From: CBDFGN01 sp965247065
Lineage (GTDB): Bacteria; Bacteroidota; Bacteroidia; Cytophagales; Cyclobacteriaceae
Length of the DNA stretch: 64,000 nt
Reading direction: 5' to 3'
Assembly (NCBI GenBank): GCA_965247065.1
Contig: CBDFGN010000005.1
Location: 62,001-126,000 of the forward strand
Position numbers and translations under genes: made by a program. Below the pieces are notes generated by a model that saw only the letters and a list, made by a program, of their open reading frames with translations, did not search any database and was not told the DNA's origin. Positions 8,146 to 21,304 of the stretch are shown here, piece by piece; position 1 is the stretch's first letter, and every line of letters begins with the position of its first letter.

Positions 8146-8664
8146 ATGGAAAAGGAACCAATTATCAATCGAGTAGCACAAAGTGGATTGGTCACTCTCG
8201 ATCTGGAGGAGTATTATGACCAGGCAGAGAGGGTGGTTTTGGATTTGAAAGACCACCTATTTCAGGGCTTAATATTGAGGGAAAAGGACTTTAGAGCCTG
8301 GATTAAGGACCATAATTGGAGTAAGTATGAAGACAAGAATGTAGCTATCAGCTGTTCAGCTGATACTATCATACCCACTTGGGCTTATATGCTTGTGGCG
8401 AGCAAGGTCCAACGCTATGCAAAGCGGGTCGTGGTAGGCGGCCTGGAAGCCCTGGAGCAGAGCTTGTTCCAGGACGCTTTGGCCAACTTGGATATTGGCG
8501 AGTATCAAGATGAAAAAGTGGTCATAAAAGGATGTAGCAAATTCCCGGTGCCTGAGTTTGCCTACGTGGAGATTACACGATTGCTAACTCCAGTGGTTTC
8601 AAGTTTAATGTATGGTGAGCCCTGCAGCACGGTTCCCGTTTTTAAAAGGCCCAAGAATATTTAA
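8146..8664 (+). CDS. DUF2480 family protein
   Basis: A 172-residue soluble protein without signal peptide that matches the Bacteroidota-restricted DUF2480 family: conserved INRVAQSGLVTLDLEEYY at the start, EKDFRAWIKDHNWS near residues 45-58, and a central CSADTIIPTWAYMLV segment. The family has no established function. Several conserved Cys (in ISCSADT, KGCSKFP and EPCSTVP) are seen but no classical metal motif. It is the last gene of the rpmH-led run and lies just before the rRNA promoter. Confidence 0.85.
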   Translation: MEKEPIINRVAQSGLVTLDLEEYYDQAERVVLDLKDHLFQGLILREKDFRAWIKDHNWSKYEDKNVAISCSADTIIPTWAYMLVASKVQRYAKRVVVGGLEALEQSLFQDALANLDIGEYQDEKVVIKGCSKFPVPEFAYVEITRLLTPVVSSLMYGEPCSTVPVFKRPKNI

Positions 8665-8692
8665 CAAGTCGCCCAAAATTTTTGTTCTCAAG

Positions 8693-8724
8693 TTTGGGGG
8701 CTGCCTAAAATAGTTATAATTTCG
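8693..8724 (+). promoter_or_regulatory. Putative rRNA operon promoter
   Basis: A TTTG (8693-8696) followed by G-rich sequence, a 20-bp spacer and TAATTTCG (8717-8724) fit the Bacteroidota -33/-7 pattern with one mismatch in the second box. It lies about 235 bp before the 16S 5' end, a normal leader length. Confidence 0.55.
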
Positions 8725-8838
8725 CATTCTGTTTTTTGGGGAGAGATGGCTATTGGTGGATGGAGAAGAGGGGCAAAACAGTGGGGGGATCGAGTTGGAT
8801 TCTCAAGCGAGCGTCGGGAGAACGAACCTGGCGATCCA

Positions 8839-8849
8839 GTTCATTGAGA
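8839..8849 (+). promoter_or_regulatory. boxA-like antitermination site in the 16S leader
   Basis: GTTCATTGAGA resembles the rRNA boxA consensus (GCUCUUUAACA in E. coli, GTTCTTTGACA in many Bacteroidota). A near copy precedes the 23S gene (10956-10966). By analogy it would recruit Nus factors to the transcript. Confidence 0.5.
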
Positions 8850-8919
8850 GAATGGTAAAAAGATAGCAAACCGCTCTAAGGACAACAAGTCAATTAGAGG
8901 AGCCAGAAGCATAGGATAT

Positions 8920-8947
8920 GGACCTTTGACCCTGAGGTTGAAGGTCC
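8920..8947 (+). other. Hairpin immediately upstream of 16S rRNA
   Basis: GGACCTT (8920-8926) and AAGGTCC (8941-8947) form a 7-bp stem around a 14-nt loop, ending 11 bp before the 16S 5' end. It may take part in leader folding or rRNA processing; no partner was identified in the spacer after 16S. Confidence 0.4.
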
Positions 8948-8958
8948 GATGAATTCTT

Positions 8959-10483
<1,525 letters not shown>

Positions 10484-10563
10484 CTGGAGCTTAGGGCTCA
10501 TCGGTTTGTTATCCTACCATTCTTTTCAATGGCAGTTTATAATTGCGTTCATGCAAGTACTGA

Positions 10564-10637
10564 GGGCTTGTAGCTCAGGTGGTTAGAGCGCTACACTGAT
10601 AATGTAGAGGTCCGTGGTTCGAGTCCACGCAGGCCCA
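10564..10637 (+). tRNA. tRNA-Ile (anticodon GAU)
   Basis: This 74-nt cloverleaf lies in the 16S-23S spacer. The acceptor stem GGGCTTG pairs with CAGGCCC, the anticodon loop is CTGATAA (GAT), and the T-arm contains GGTTCGAGTCC. It is the standard first spacer tRNA of bacterial rRNA operons. Confidence 0.96.
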
Positions 10638-10674
10638 CGCAGATTCAGTGAAGCAGTGAAGCAGTAGGGATCGG

Positions 10675-10748
10675 GGGGGATTAGCTCAGCTGGCTAGAGC
10701 ACTTGCCTTGCACGCAAGGGGTCATCGGTTCGAATCCGATATCCTCCA
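10675..10748 (+). tRNA. tRNA-Ala (anticodon UGC)
   Basis: This 74-nt cloverleaf is 37 bp after tRNA-Ile. The acceptor stem GGGGGAT pairs with ATCCTCC with one G-U pair, the anticodon loop is CTTGCAC (TGC), and the T-arm contains GGTTCGAATCC. It is the standard second spacer tRNA. Confidence 0.96.
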
Positions 10749-10955
10749 CATCACCGTTGGGAGGCTGGAGCTTAACCCGAAAGGGATTGGCCAAAGGCAC
10801 AAAAACAACTGGGGAGGATCAGGAGGGGAAGATCAGAGATCGATGATCAGATGATCAGATAAAAACACTCCATCCCAAAGGAGGGGGGAGACTACGGTTA
10901 CCGGCCGAGAAGTACCATGAGCCATGGGAAGGAGGCCGAGAAGGTAACCGGACGA

Positions 10956-10966
10956 GTTCATTGACA
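10956..10966 (+). promoter_or_regulatory. boxA-like antitermination site before 23S
   Basis: GTTCATTGACA repeats the 16S-leader element with one difference and matches the usual Bacteroidota GTTCTTTGACA element closely. It lies about 47 bp before the 23S 5' end. Confidence 0.55.
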
Positions 10967-11012
10967 TGCTGGAAGAGTAAAGAATTGTACGAGAGAACAC
11001 ATTAGGAATGCA

Positions 11013-13918
<2,906 letters not shown>

Positions 13919-13977
13919 TATATAGCTAAGGTGTTTTTGTCGGCAGTCTTTACTCTTACCCATGTCATCTAAGACCT

Positions 13978-14088
13978 TATGGTGACTATAGCACGGGTGT
14001 CCACCTCTTCCCATTCCGAACAGAGTAGTTAAGCCCCGTAGCGCCGATGGTACTGCCTTCAGCGGTGGAAGAGTAGGTCGTCGCCAAC
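13978..14088 (+). rRNA. rrf: 5S ribosomal RNA
   Basis: About 110 nt, starting in TGGTGAC (13980) that pairs with GTCGCCA (14080-14086). Between them lie CCACCTCTTCCCATTCCGAACAGAG-type loop B/C sequence and the GCGCCGATGGTACT segment of loop E. It follows 23S after about 60 bp and precedes a strong terminator. End coordinates are approximate. Confidence 0.93.
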
Positions 14089-14095
14089 TTTATAG

Positions 14096-14126
14096 AGAGC
14101 CCTGTGGAAACACAGGGCTCTTTTTT
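14096..14126 (+). terminator. rRNA operon rho-independent terminator
   Basis: A perfect 11-bp GC-rich stem (AGAGCCCTGTG / CACAGGGCTCT) with a GAAA tetraloop is followed by six T. It lies right after the 5S gene. Confidence 0.95.
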
Positions 14127-14306
14127 GGTTAACTGTTGAATTGTTTATCTGTTCAACTGATCGCTCGTCTCCTCTAGCTCTTTGGCCCTTAGCCCTTCTC
14201 TTTATCTAATACTCTCTACCCAATACTTTGTACTTCTTCCTGGTCAGCCGATTCATTTCCAAGTACTCATTGCAAAAATGCTAATATTGCCTTATTATGC
14301 TTCTCG

Positions 14307-17300
14307 ATGACAATGGATACACATACTACTACAGTTCGGTCTCTCCTTATTATCCTGTTTTTCGCCTTAAACAGTTGTGAGACCAAGTCGCCAAGACCGC
14401 TAGAGATCCTTTTCCTGGGCCATAACAGCATCCACCACAATTCGGAAAAGCTCATGCCTTTTTTGGCCTCAGCACTAACCAAGAAGGGCATTAATCTGAC
14501 CTATACCGCCCGGCCTGAAGATATCAATCCCGAAAATCTGTCCTTTTACGATGGCTTGATGATATACGCTAATCACGATAGCATTACCACCAGTCAGGAA
14601 AAGGCATTGTTGGAATTTGTCGCTGGTGGCAAAGGATTCTTGCCGATCCATTGTGCAAGTTGGTGCTTTCGCAACTCCGATGAATATGTGAAATTGGTCG
14701 GAGGTCAGTTCAAAAGCCACGGTACCGGCACCTTTAGCCCACAGGTGGTAAACTCAGAGCATCCTATAACAGACGGTTTTGAGACCTTCGAGGCGTGGGA
14801 CGAAACATACGTCCATGATAAACTCAATCCAGACCGGGTGGTCCTGATGGAGCGCGTCCAGGGGGATCAACGGGAACCCTGGACGTGGGTCAGGGATTAT
14901 GGTAAAGGACGGGTTTTTTATACGGCATCCGGACACGATGAACGCACCTGGACCCATCCCGGCTTTCACGACCTGATTGTGAGGGGCATTACCTGGGCGG
15001 TAGACGAGGACGTAAAGAAGCTGTGGGAGCAACTGGATTTTCCGGATCACCAATATACGCCGTCAGAAAACATAGCTAACTACGAAAAACGATCGGCTCC
15101 CTTACCCATGCAGGCTCCGTTTAAACAGCCAGAGTCTCAAAAGTTTATTCAGGTTCCACCCGAGTTTAATCTGGAGGTATACGCCACCGAACCTGATATC
15201 ATAAACCCGATCTTTATCACTTGGGACCAAAGGGGACGTCTTTGGGTAATTGAAACGGTGGACTATCCCAATGAGGTAAAGCCCACAAGTGAAGGCGTCG
15301 ACCGAATAAAGATATGCGAAGATACCGATGGAGATGGTCGGGCTGACAAGTTTACAGTGTTTGCTGATGGTCTCAACATTCCCACCAGCTTGGTCTTCGC
15401 TAACGATGGCGTGATTGTTTCTATGGCTCCTGACTTTTTATTCCTCAAGGACACCGATGGTGATGACCATGCTGACATTAAAGAGACATTAATCTCGGGT
15501 TGGGGAACTTATGACACTCACGCCGGTCCTTCCAATCTCAAATACGGGTTTGACAATTACATTTGGGGTACCGTAGGCTACTCCGCATTCAAGGGGACTG
15601 TGGCCGGCAAGGATTTTGAATTTGGCCAGGGCCTCTACCGTTTGAAGCCCGACGCAACTGATTTCGAATTCGTAACCCCAACCAGTAACAATACTTGGGG
15701 ATTAGGATTCTCAGAGACTTTTGATGTTTTTGCTTCAACAGCTAACAATGCGCACAGCTGGTACATGGCCATTCCTGAACGCCATTTCGGAAACGTAAAA
15801 GGCATTGGCAACATTGGTAGCAAGAAAATCGCTGACTATTATACTTATCACCCGATCACTCTGAACTACCGGCAGGTGGATGTTTTTGGGGGATTTACGG
15901 CCGCTGCTGGCCATAATTTATATACCGCGAGAGCGTTTCCCCGACAGTACTGGAATCGGGTTGCGTTTATTAGCGAGCCTACCGGTCATCTCCTGGCTAA
16001 AGGTGCTCTTGAGAAACAAGGAGCGGGTTTTGCCCTGATGGACGAATGGAACTTTCTGGCCAGTTCGGATGAATGGGTTTCACCCGTTCATGCCGAAGTT
16101 GGACCAGACGGTGCTGTCTGGGTGGCTGACTGGTATAACTTTATCATCCAGCATAACCCCACTCCGACTCCAGAGAGGGGCGGATATGCAGCGGAGACTG
16201 GTAGAGGAAATGCTCACATCAATCCGCTCAGGGACCGGGCAAGAGGACGCATTTATCGAGTAGCGTATAAAAACGCCCCTTCCTACACTCCCATAGAACT
16301 GAGTCACGATGACCCGGATGGTCTTGTAGACGCCCTGGAAAGCGATAATCTATTCTGGCGGATGACGGCCCAAAGGATGCTGGTTGAGCGCGGCGATCAG
16401 GACGTTGTTGACGACTTGATCCGACTAATTGACAATACCCAAACTGACGAAATCGGAATAAACGGAGGGGCAATTCATTCTCTGTGGACACTGCACGGAT
16501 TGGGAGCCCTTTCGGGAAATAATGAAAAGATCAACCGTACGGTGGCTTCGGCTCTCAGACATCCCTCCGCGGGAGTGCGAAAAGCAGCCATCCAAGTTTC
16601 ACCCAGAACATTTGAATTTCGGCAAGCCCTGATGGATGCCAATGTACTTCAGGATATCGATCCTCATACCCAATTGGTGGCATTACTGGCCATATCAGAA
16701 ATGCCTTATGATGAAGAGGTTGGTATGCTCTTGTATGAAGTAAGCCAAGATGACGGGCTGGCCCGGGACCTTTGGCGGTCCCAGGCTCTATTCATAGCAG
16801 CCAACAGTCACAAGAGGGGTTTTCTTGCATCCTTTGAAGATGACACAGAAGCAATAGATTATCAAGTCCCTACTCCAACTCCGAAGAAGGTGATTCCTCG
16901 TATTTGGGAACAATGGGATAATCCGGAGTCCATTGTATCCGATTGGCCAGAAATGAACGCCGGGGAGCCATGGGAAGACGACGCACTGCCTGAATTCGAT
17001 GGTAGGGTGCTTATGTATCAGGCTTTTGAGCTAGAGGAACTGCCGACCTCCGCCAGATTAAACCTGGGGAGGATTGGCCAATCCGACTACAGCCTTGTGA
17101 ATGGCACGATGTTGCATGAAACTCGAAATGATCCGGAGAAACTGAGGGTTTACGAGGTGCCGATTAAGGTGCTTCAAAGAGGAAGTAATTATATCATACT
17201 TCGGGTGGAAGATGAAAAAGGACCGGGGGGACTACTAGGACCCCTGACCGAAATGTTCTTTACGTTTGATGACAAACAAATTCCCTTGGGACCAGTTTGG

Positions 17301-17828
17301 AAATATTATGTTCAAATTCGGAAAAGCCGTGGAATTAATTCCTCCGAGATAGGATCGGGCCGGGAACTGGCGGCCAGGTTTGCCGCTTACAATTCTAAAG
17401 AAGAACATGGGGGTGATACCGCACGGAAAGCATTTGCTCCAGCCGCAGGAACCACGCGGATTGTCCTTGGGGTGACCAAGAACCAAATGCAATTCGATCA
17501 CAAGGAAATAGTCGTTCCTGCCGGAATGCAGGTGGAGATCAATTTTCAAAACACCGATTTCCTGCAGCACAACCTTGTGATCATCGTTCCCGGAAGCTTG
17601 GAAAGAGTGGGTAAGGAAGCCGATAGAATGGCGCAAGCACCGGATGGGCAGGAAAAACAATATATCCCGGAGATCCCTGAAGTGCTCTTTGCATCCAGGC
17701 TTCTCGATCCCGGTAAAACTGCCGTGATTAAATTCAAGGCTCCGCAGGAGCCAGGTGATTATCCTTTCGTTTGTACTTTCCCTGGCCACTGGATGACTAT
17801 GAACGGGATATTAAAGGTTGTCCCTTAG
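14307..17828 (+). CDS. Secreted ThuA / sorbosone-type dehydrogenase / HEAT / cupredoxin multidomain protein
   Basis: A 1173-residue lipoprotein-like exported protein (hydrophobic N-terminus ending in ALNSC, Cys about 26). Domains in order: ThuA-like (about 32-240; HNSIHHNSE, IHCASWCF, GQFKSHGTGTF); a beta-propeller of the putative membrane-bound dehydrogenase type (about 285-650) with calcium-loop-like DTDGDGRAD and DTDGDDHAD; helical HEAT-like repeats (about 690-830); a beta-sandwich like that in sialate acetylesterases (about 890-1000; SARLNLGRIGQSDY, GSNYIILRVEDEKG); and a C-terminal azurin/auracyanin-type cupredoxin (about 1045-1173). The last has a His in DFLQHNLVI plus C1156, H1161 and M1165 in CTFPGHWMTM, a complete type-1 copper site. 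Family relatives usually carry a cytochrome c domain for electron removal; here copper appears to take that job. The substrate, probably a sugar or polyol, is inferred only. Confidence 0.85.
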   Translation: MTMDTHTTTVRSLLIILFFALNSCETKSPRPLEILFLGHNSIHHNSEKLMPFLASALTKKGINLTYTARPEDINPENLSFYDGLMIYANHDSITTSQEKALLEFVAGGKGFLPIHCASWCFRNSDEYVKLVGGQFKSHGTGTFSPQVVNSEHPITDGFETFEAWDETYVHDKLNPDRVVLMERVQGDQREPWTWVRDYGKGRVFYTASGHDERTWTHPGFHDLIVRGITWAVDEDVKKLWEQLDFPDHQYTPSENIANYEKRSAPLPMQAPFKQPESQKFIQVPPEFNLEVYATEPDIINPIFITWDQRGRLWVIETVDYPNEVKPTSEGVDRIKICEDTDGDGRADKFTVFADGLNIPTSLVFANDGVIVSMAPDFLFLKDTDGDDHADIKETLISGWGTYDTHAGPSNLKYGFDNYIWGTVGYSAFKGTVAGKDFEFGQGLYRLKPDATDFEFVTPTSNNTWGLGFSETFDVFASTANNAHSWYMAIPERHFGNVKGIGNIGSKKIADYYTYHPITLNYRQVDVFGGFTAAAGHNLYTARAFPRQYWNRVAFISEPTGHLLAKGALEKQGAGFALMDEWNFLASSDEWVSPVHAEVGPDGAVWVADWYNFIIQHNPTPTPERGGYAAETGRGNAHINPLRDRARGRIYRVAYKNAPSYTPIELSHDDPDGLVDALESDNLFWRMTAQRMLVERGDQDVVDDLIRLIDNTQTDEIGINGGAIHSLWTLHGLGALSGNNEKINRTVASALRHPSAGVRKAAIQVSPRTFEFRQALMDANVLQDIDPHTQLVALLAISEMPYDEEVGMLLYEVSQDDGLARDLWRSQALFIAANSHKRGFLASFEDDTEAIDYQVPTPTPKKVIPRIWEQWDNPESIVSDWPEMNAGEPWEDDALPEFDGRVLMYQAFELEELPTSARLNLGRIGQSDYSLVNGTMLHETRNDPEKLRVYEVPIKVLQRGSNYIILRVEDEKGPGGLLGPLTEMFFTFDDKQIPLGPVWKYYVQIRKSRGINSSEIGSGRELAARFAAYNSKEEHGGDTARKAFAPAAGTTRIVLGVTKNQMQFDHKEIVVPAGMQVEINFQNTDFLQHNLVIIVPGSLERVGKEADRMAQAPDGQEKQYIPEIPEVLFASRLLDPGKTAVIKFKAPQEPGDYPFVCTFPGHWMTMNGILKVVP

Positions 17829-17881
17829 GCTCAAGGGATACCTAGATTTGTCAAGGAAATGGTGAAACAGTTTACAAGATC

Positions 17882-18766
17882 ATGGCGATAAGTTTCGGAG
17901 TAAGTACGTGGCTATGGACCTCGCCCTTTATGACCGAGACCTGCTCGCTTTTCCCCAAGATCAAGGAGATGGGCTTCACTCATGTGGAAATTCCGATCGA
18001 GGACCCCGATCTGATCGATGTTGAAGAGGTGGCCAGGGCACTGGATGCCAATGATCTTAAGGCTGTGGCATGCGGCGCTTTTGGACCTGCCAGAGATCTT
18101 ACCCATGAAGACCCGGCGGTTCACCAGCAGTGCTTTAACTACCTCGATCAGTGCTTTGATATTTGCAATTTCTTGGATGTAGGCTTTTTGGCTGGCCCCA
18201 TGTATTCAGCAGTTGGGAAAGCCCGGCTTATCCCTGACCAACAACGAAAAATTGAGTGGGAGCGAGCGGTTGCTAACTTGCATAAGGTATGCGAAATGGC
18301 TGAGCCTCGAAGACTGGATATTGCGCTTGAACCATTAAATCGTTTCGAATCAGACCTCATAAACACAGCTGAAGATCTGGATCGGCTTATACGCGATATC
18401 GATCATCCAGCTGCCAAGATCCTCTTGGATGGCTTTCATATGAACATTGAGGAAGCCGATGTTGAAAAAGCGATCCGTCTGGCCGGGGAAAGATTAATCC
18501 ACGTCCAGGTCTCGGAGAACTACCGAGGAACTCCAGGAACCGGTCAGACTCGGTGGGATGCGATAAAGCGAGGCCTAGAATCTATTGATTACCAAGGAGT
18601 TGTCTCCATAGAAAGTTTTACGCCGAATGTCAAAGAGTTGGCCGGCGCGGTTTGCGTTTGGAGACCATTAGCTCCGAACCAAGACGATTTCGCCTCGGAT
18701 GGTCTGGCATTTCTAAAGAAGTGCTTTGGGAACACCAGCGAGGATCCAACCCGCGCTTCTGACTAA
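17882..18766 (+). CDS. Sugar phosphate isomerase/epimerase, D-tagatose 3-epimerase-like
   Basis: A 294-residue TIM-barrel protein of the xylose-isomerase-like (AP endonuclease 2) superfamily. The four metal and catalytic positions of ketose 3-epimerases are seen in order: Glu in ALEPLNRFE (about 150), Asp in ILLDGFHMNIEE (about 183), His in LIHVQVSENYRG (about 207) and Glu in VVSIESF (about 240). These match D-tagatose/D-psicose 3-epimerases rather than DNA-repair endonuclease IV. No signal peptide is seen, so it acts in the cytoplasm. It lies 53 bp after the ThuA/dehydrogenase gene in the same direction, suggesting a joint role in oxidising and rearranging a sugar or polyol. The true substrate is unknown; inosose-type substrates are also possible. 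Confidence 0.82.
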   Translation: MAISFGVSTWLWTSPFMTETCSLFPKIKEMGFTHVEIPIEDPDLIDVEEVARALDANDLKAVACGAFGPARDLTHEDPAVHQQCFNYLDQCFDICNFLDVGFLAGPMYSAVGKARLIPDQQRKIEWERAVANLHKVCEMAEPRRLDIALEPLNRFESDLINTAEDLDRLIRDIDHPAAKILLDGFHMNIEEADVEKAIRLAGERLIHVQVSENYRGTPGTGQTRWDAIKRGLESIDYQGVVSIESFTPNVKELAGAVCVWRPLAPNQDDFASDGLAFLKKCFGNTSEDPTRASD

Positions 18767-18776
18767 CGGCTATCCA

Positions 18777-20051
18777 CTAGTTGGTCTTATCACCGACCAC
18801 CACTTCCAAAAGGTCGTTCTCATCCAGATACTTGTTTGCAAGTCCCTTTATGACGGGCGGGTCTATTTCACCTAAGGTACGAAGCAAGCTGTCATAATAG
18901 CCATAGTCAAGATCGTCATAGTACACGGCCTTGTATTTGTCCATAACGTCAAAAGGATTGGCTATCTCACTCAGAAATGAACCGACCATGTAATTCTTCA
19001 CTGTCTCCAATTCTTCAGAGCCGACGTTCTTCTCTCTGAGCCTTCGGATCTCCTTTTTGATCTCATCAATGGTCTGCGAGGTGTGTTCTTTTTTTACATC
19101 AGTCCCGATGACGAAGAAACCCTCCTGCTTTAAAGAAACAACGTTTGATGAAATACCATAGGTAAAGCCTTTGTCCTCTCGAATATTTTTCATTAATCGA
19201 GACCCAAAGAATCCTCCTAAAAGTTCATTCAATACCAGAAAAGAGGGGTAATCGGGGTGATTACGCTTGAATAACACTCGCCCCAAACGAATCGAGGACT
19301 GCAGGCTATTCTCCTTGCGAATTAGTATTTGATCCTTATCGGCGGCGGTAGGAAAATATGATCTGGGATTTCTCTCTCTTCGGGTAAAATGCCCGAAATA
19401 AGAGTTGAACCATTTGAAATTATCGGGATTGTAATCTCCGGAAACGAAAATTTCAAACTTCCTAAGCACTGTGTCCTGGTAATAATTGTTCAGCATCTCA
19501 GAATCAATCTGATCAACATCGTCCTCGCTCAAATTGCGGCCATATGGATGAGCAGAACCAAACAGCAACTGGCGAATGTGCTTGAATGCTACTATATGAT
19601 TCATTTGGTTCTCCACTTTTATGTCCTGTTTTTTTATGTTCTGGAGAGTGCCTAATTGCTCAGAGGGGAATATAGACTTAAATATGATTTCTTCCAGCAG
19701 CGGAAGCAATGAGGGCAGGTGACGAGTAAGCGTGTATAAAACAATGCTAACTCGATCCATCCCGGGATGAAATTCAAGCACGCCGCCGTACTGAGCCACC
19801 AATTGACTAATCTTCTTTCCCGTTCGCTTGGCGGTTCCCTCACCGAGCATTTTGGTTGTAAAAAAAGCAACTCCGCTTTTCGGTTCCAACCACGCCCCAG
19901 CACGATAAATGATCTCCACCTTGACCAGCGGTTGCTGCCCCGCTTCTACTATATGCAGTGGAAGGCCGTTGTCAAGGTATTCGGTTACGGCCTGCTTAAT
20001 TTCAAACTCTTGAACTTTTTTGAAGGGGGGAGGAGAAACTCGATCCAGCAT
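18777..20051 (-). CDS. M16 family peptidase homologue, non-catalytic type
   Basis: A 424-residue insulinase/M16-like protein made of two about 200-residue halves. The N-terminal strand-turn (PLVKVEIIYRAGAWLEPKSG) is followed by AFFTTKMLGEGTAKRTGKKI exactly where active members have HxxEH; no zinc ligands remain, so it should not be a protease on its own. The C-terminal half has the usual GGFFGSRLMKNIREDKGFTYG segment. In many Bacteroidota such dead subunits pair with an active M16 partner, but none is adjacent here. Its start overlaps the porV stop by one base (TAATG), so it is translationally coupled to the type IX secretion genes porU-porV. No signal peptide is evident. Confidence 0.88.
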   Translation of the reverse strand: MLDRVSPPPFKKVQEFEIKQAVTEYLDNGLPLHIVEAGQQPLVKVEIIYRAGAWLEPKSGVAFFTTKMLGEGTAKRTGKKISQLVAQYGGVLEFHPGMDRVSIVLYTLTRHLPSLLPLLEEIIFKSIFPSEQLGTLQNIKKQDIKVENQMNHIVAFKHIRQLLFGSAHPYGRNLSEDDVDQIDSEMLNNYYQDTVLRKFEIFVSGDYNPDNFKWFNSYFGHFTRRERNPRSYFPTAADKDQILIRKENSLQSSIRLGRVLFKRNHPDYPSFLVLNELLGGFFGSRLMKNIREDKGFTYGISSNVVSLKQEGFFVIGTDVKKEHTSQTIDEIKKEIRRLREKNVGSEELETVKNYMVGSFLSEIANPFDVMDKYKAVYYDDLDYGYYDSLLRTLGEIDPPVIKGLANKYLDENDLLEVVVGDKTN

Positions 20052-21298
20052 TAAGGTTCATCAGTAACCGACTCCTGGTACGTTTTGGTATCGAAATCGA
20101 ACAGTAATGTGAATCGCAACGTTTCGGATAGAGGATGATTCTGTTCAGAAGGTATCAGGTAAGCAAAGTCCACTCCAAACACCTGGTATCTGAACCCCAG
20201 CCCCAGTGTGAAAAACTTGCGATTACCCTTGAAGGCGCTTTCGTAAAAATATCCGGTGCGGGCTGAAAACAACTTTTTGTACCAGTATTCAATTCCAGCG
20301 CCGATTGTGATTTCCTTGATTTCCTCTGAAAACCCATCTGGCGCATCCGAAAAAGAACCGAAGGTGCCGCTGAGCAGGCTGCGGTTGGGATCTTTTCCCC
20401 GTTTGATTACAGGGCTTCCATTGATGATTACAAATTGGCCCAAACTATCGATTTGGTAAACCGGTGGTGTTGGGACCAATAGCTTGTTAAAATCTACGGC
20501 CAATGTAATCGTATTGTACGGATCAAGATTAGTCGTGAAGGCAGTACCAAGTCTAAGGTTGCCCGATATAAAATCTTGGTTGCTGTCGTTGGAATAGGTT
20601 ATTTTCTTGCCAATATTGGACATATGGGTTCCGAACGCAATATTTGAATTTTTACCACTGAAAAGGAAGTCTTTCTCGTAGTAGACTCCCAAGTCTACCG
20701 CTACGCTGGTACCATTTTGTCCGTCATTCCCCGGGGCGGTGAAGTTGCCGGATAGATTGGAATGAATAAAACGTGTGGTCACCCCGATCCCAAAGCCCTC
20801 AACGAGCATTCTGGAATAAGTTGCATCCAAAGAAAACTCACGCGGATTGAATTCCCCAAGGGGTTCGCCAAAATTATCGGTCAGATTTATCTCCCCCAGA
20901 TCGAAATACCGCAGTGAAACTCCCACAGCCTGTTCCCGGGTTATTTTCTTGTATGCAGACAAATATGAAATGGACATATCATTTATGATCTTTCCCAGCC
21001 ATGGGGTATAGGAGGCCGAAAAGCCTATGTCCGTTTCGATGAATGCCAGTTTGGCGTTATTCCAGTGAATAGAGTTAGCGTCGGCGGATGTGGCTACTCC
21101 GACATCTCCCATTGCTCCGGACCTGGCGTCCGGGGCTATAACCAAGAATGGTACTGCAGTGGTTATAACTCGTCGTGCCGTATCCTGCCCGGAAATAATG
21201 GCCGTAGATTGTCCCCATGACAGCATTGGTAATATTACCAGCGCACACGCACCAAACGCCTTCAATCCCCTCTTCATATTTTGCCAATTACGCATCAA
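20051..21298 (-). CDS. porV: Type IX secretion outer-membrane protein PorV
   Basis: A 415-residue outer-membrane beta-barrel of the FadL-like fold. The signature segment (FLVIAPDARSGAMGDVGVAT, then ADANSIHWNNAKLAF) near residues 50-85 is diagnostic for PorV/LptO. In the type IX system PorV shuttles cargo from the SprA translocon to the PorU sortase complex. A signal peptide precedes it; Met8 (MKRGLK) gives a more standard signal sequence than Met1, so the true start may be at 21277. It sits directly downstream of porU (6 bp gap), the conserved arrangement, and its stop overlaps the M16 gene. Confidence 0.95.
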   Translation of the reverse strand: MMRNWQNMKRGLKAFGACALVILPMLSWGQSTAIISGQDTARRVITTAVPFLVIAPDARSGAMGDVGVATSADANSIHWNNAKLAFIETDIGFSASYTPWLGKIINDMSISYLSAYKKITREQAVGVSLRYFDLGEINLTDNFGEPLGEFNPREFSLDATYSRMLVEGFGIGVTTRFIHSNLSGNFTAPGNDGQNGTSVAVDLGVYYEKDFLFSGKNSNIAFGTHMSNIGKKITYSNDSNQDFISGNLRLGTAFTTNLDPYNTITLAVDFNKLLVPTPPVYQIDSLGQFVIINGSPVIKRGKDPNRSLLSGTFGSFSDAPDGFSEEIKEITIGAGIEYWYKKLFSARTGYFYESAFKGNRKFFTLGLGFRYQVFGVDFAYLIPSEQNHPLSETLRFTLLFDFDTKTYQESVTDEP

Positions 21299-21304
21299 AG
21301 ATAA

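Noticed and set aside
14127..14306. Pyrimidine-rich spacer after the rRNA operon
   Set aside because: Contains words such as ATACTTTGTACTTC also seen near 3115, but no promoter, hairpin or gene that can be supported.
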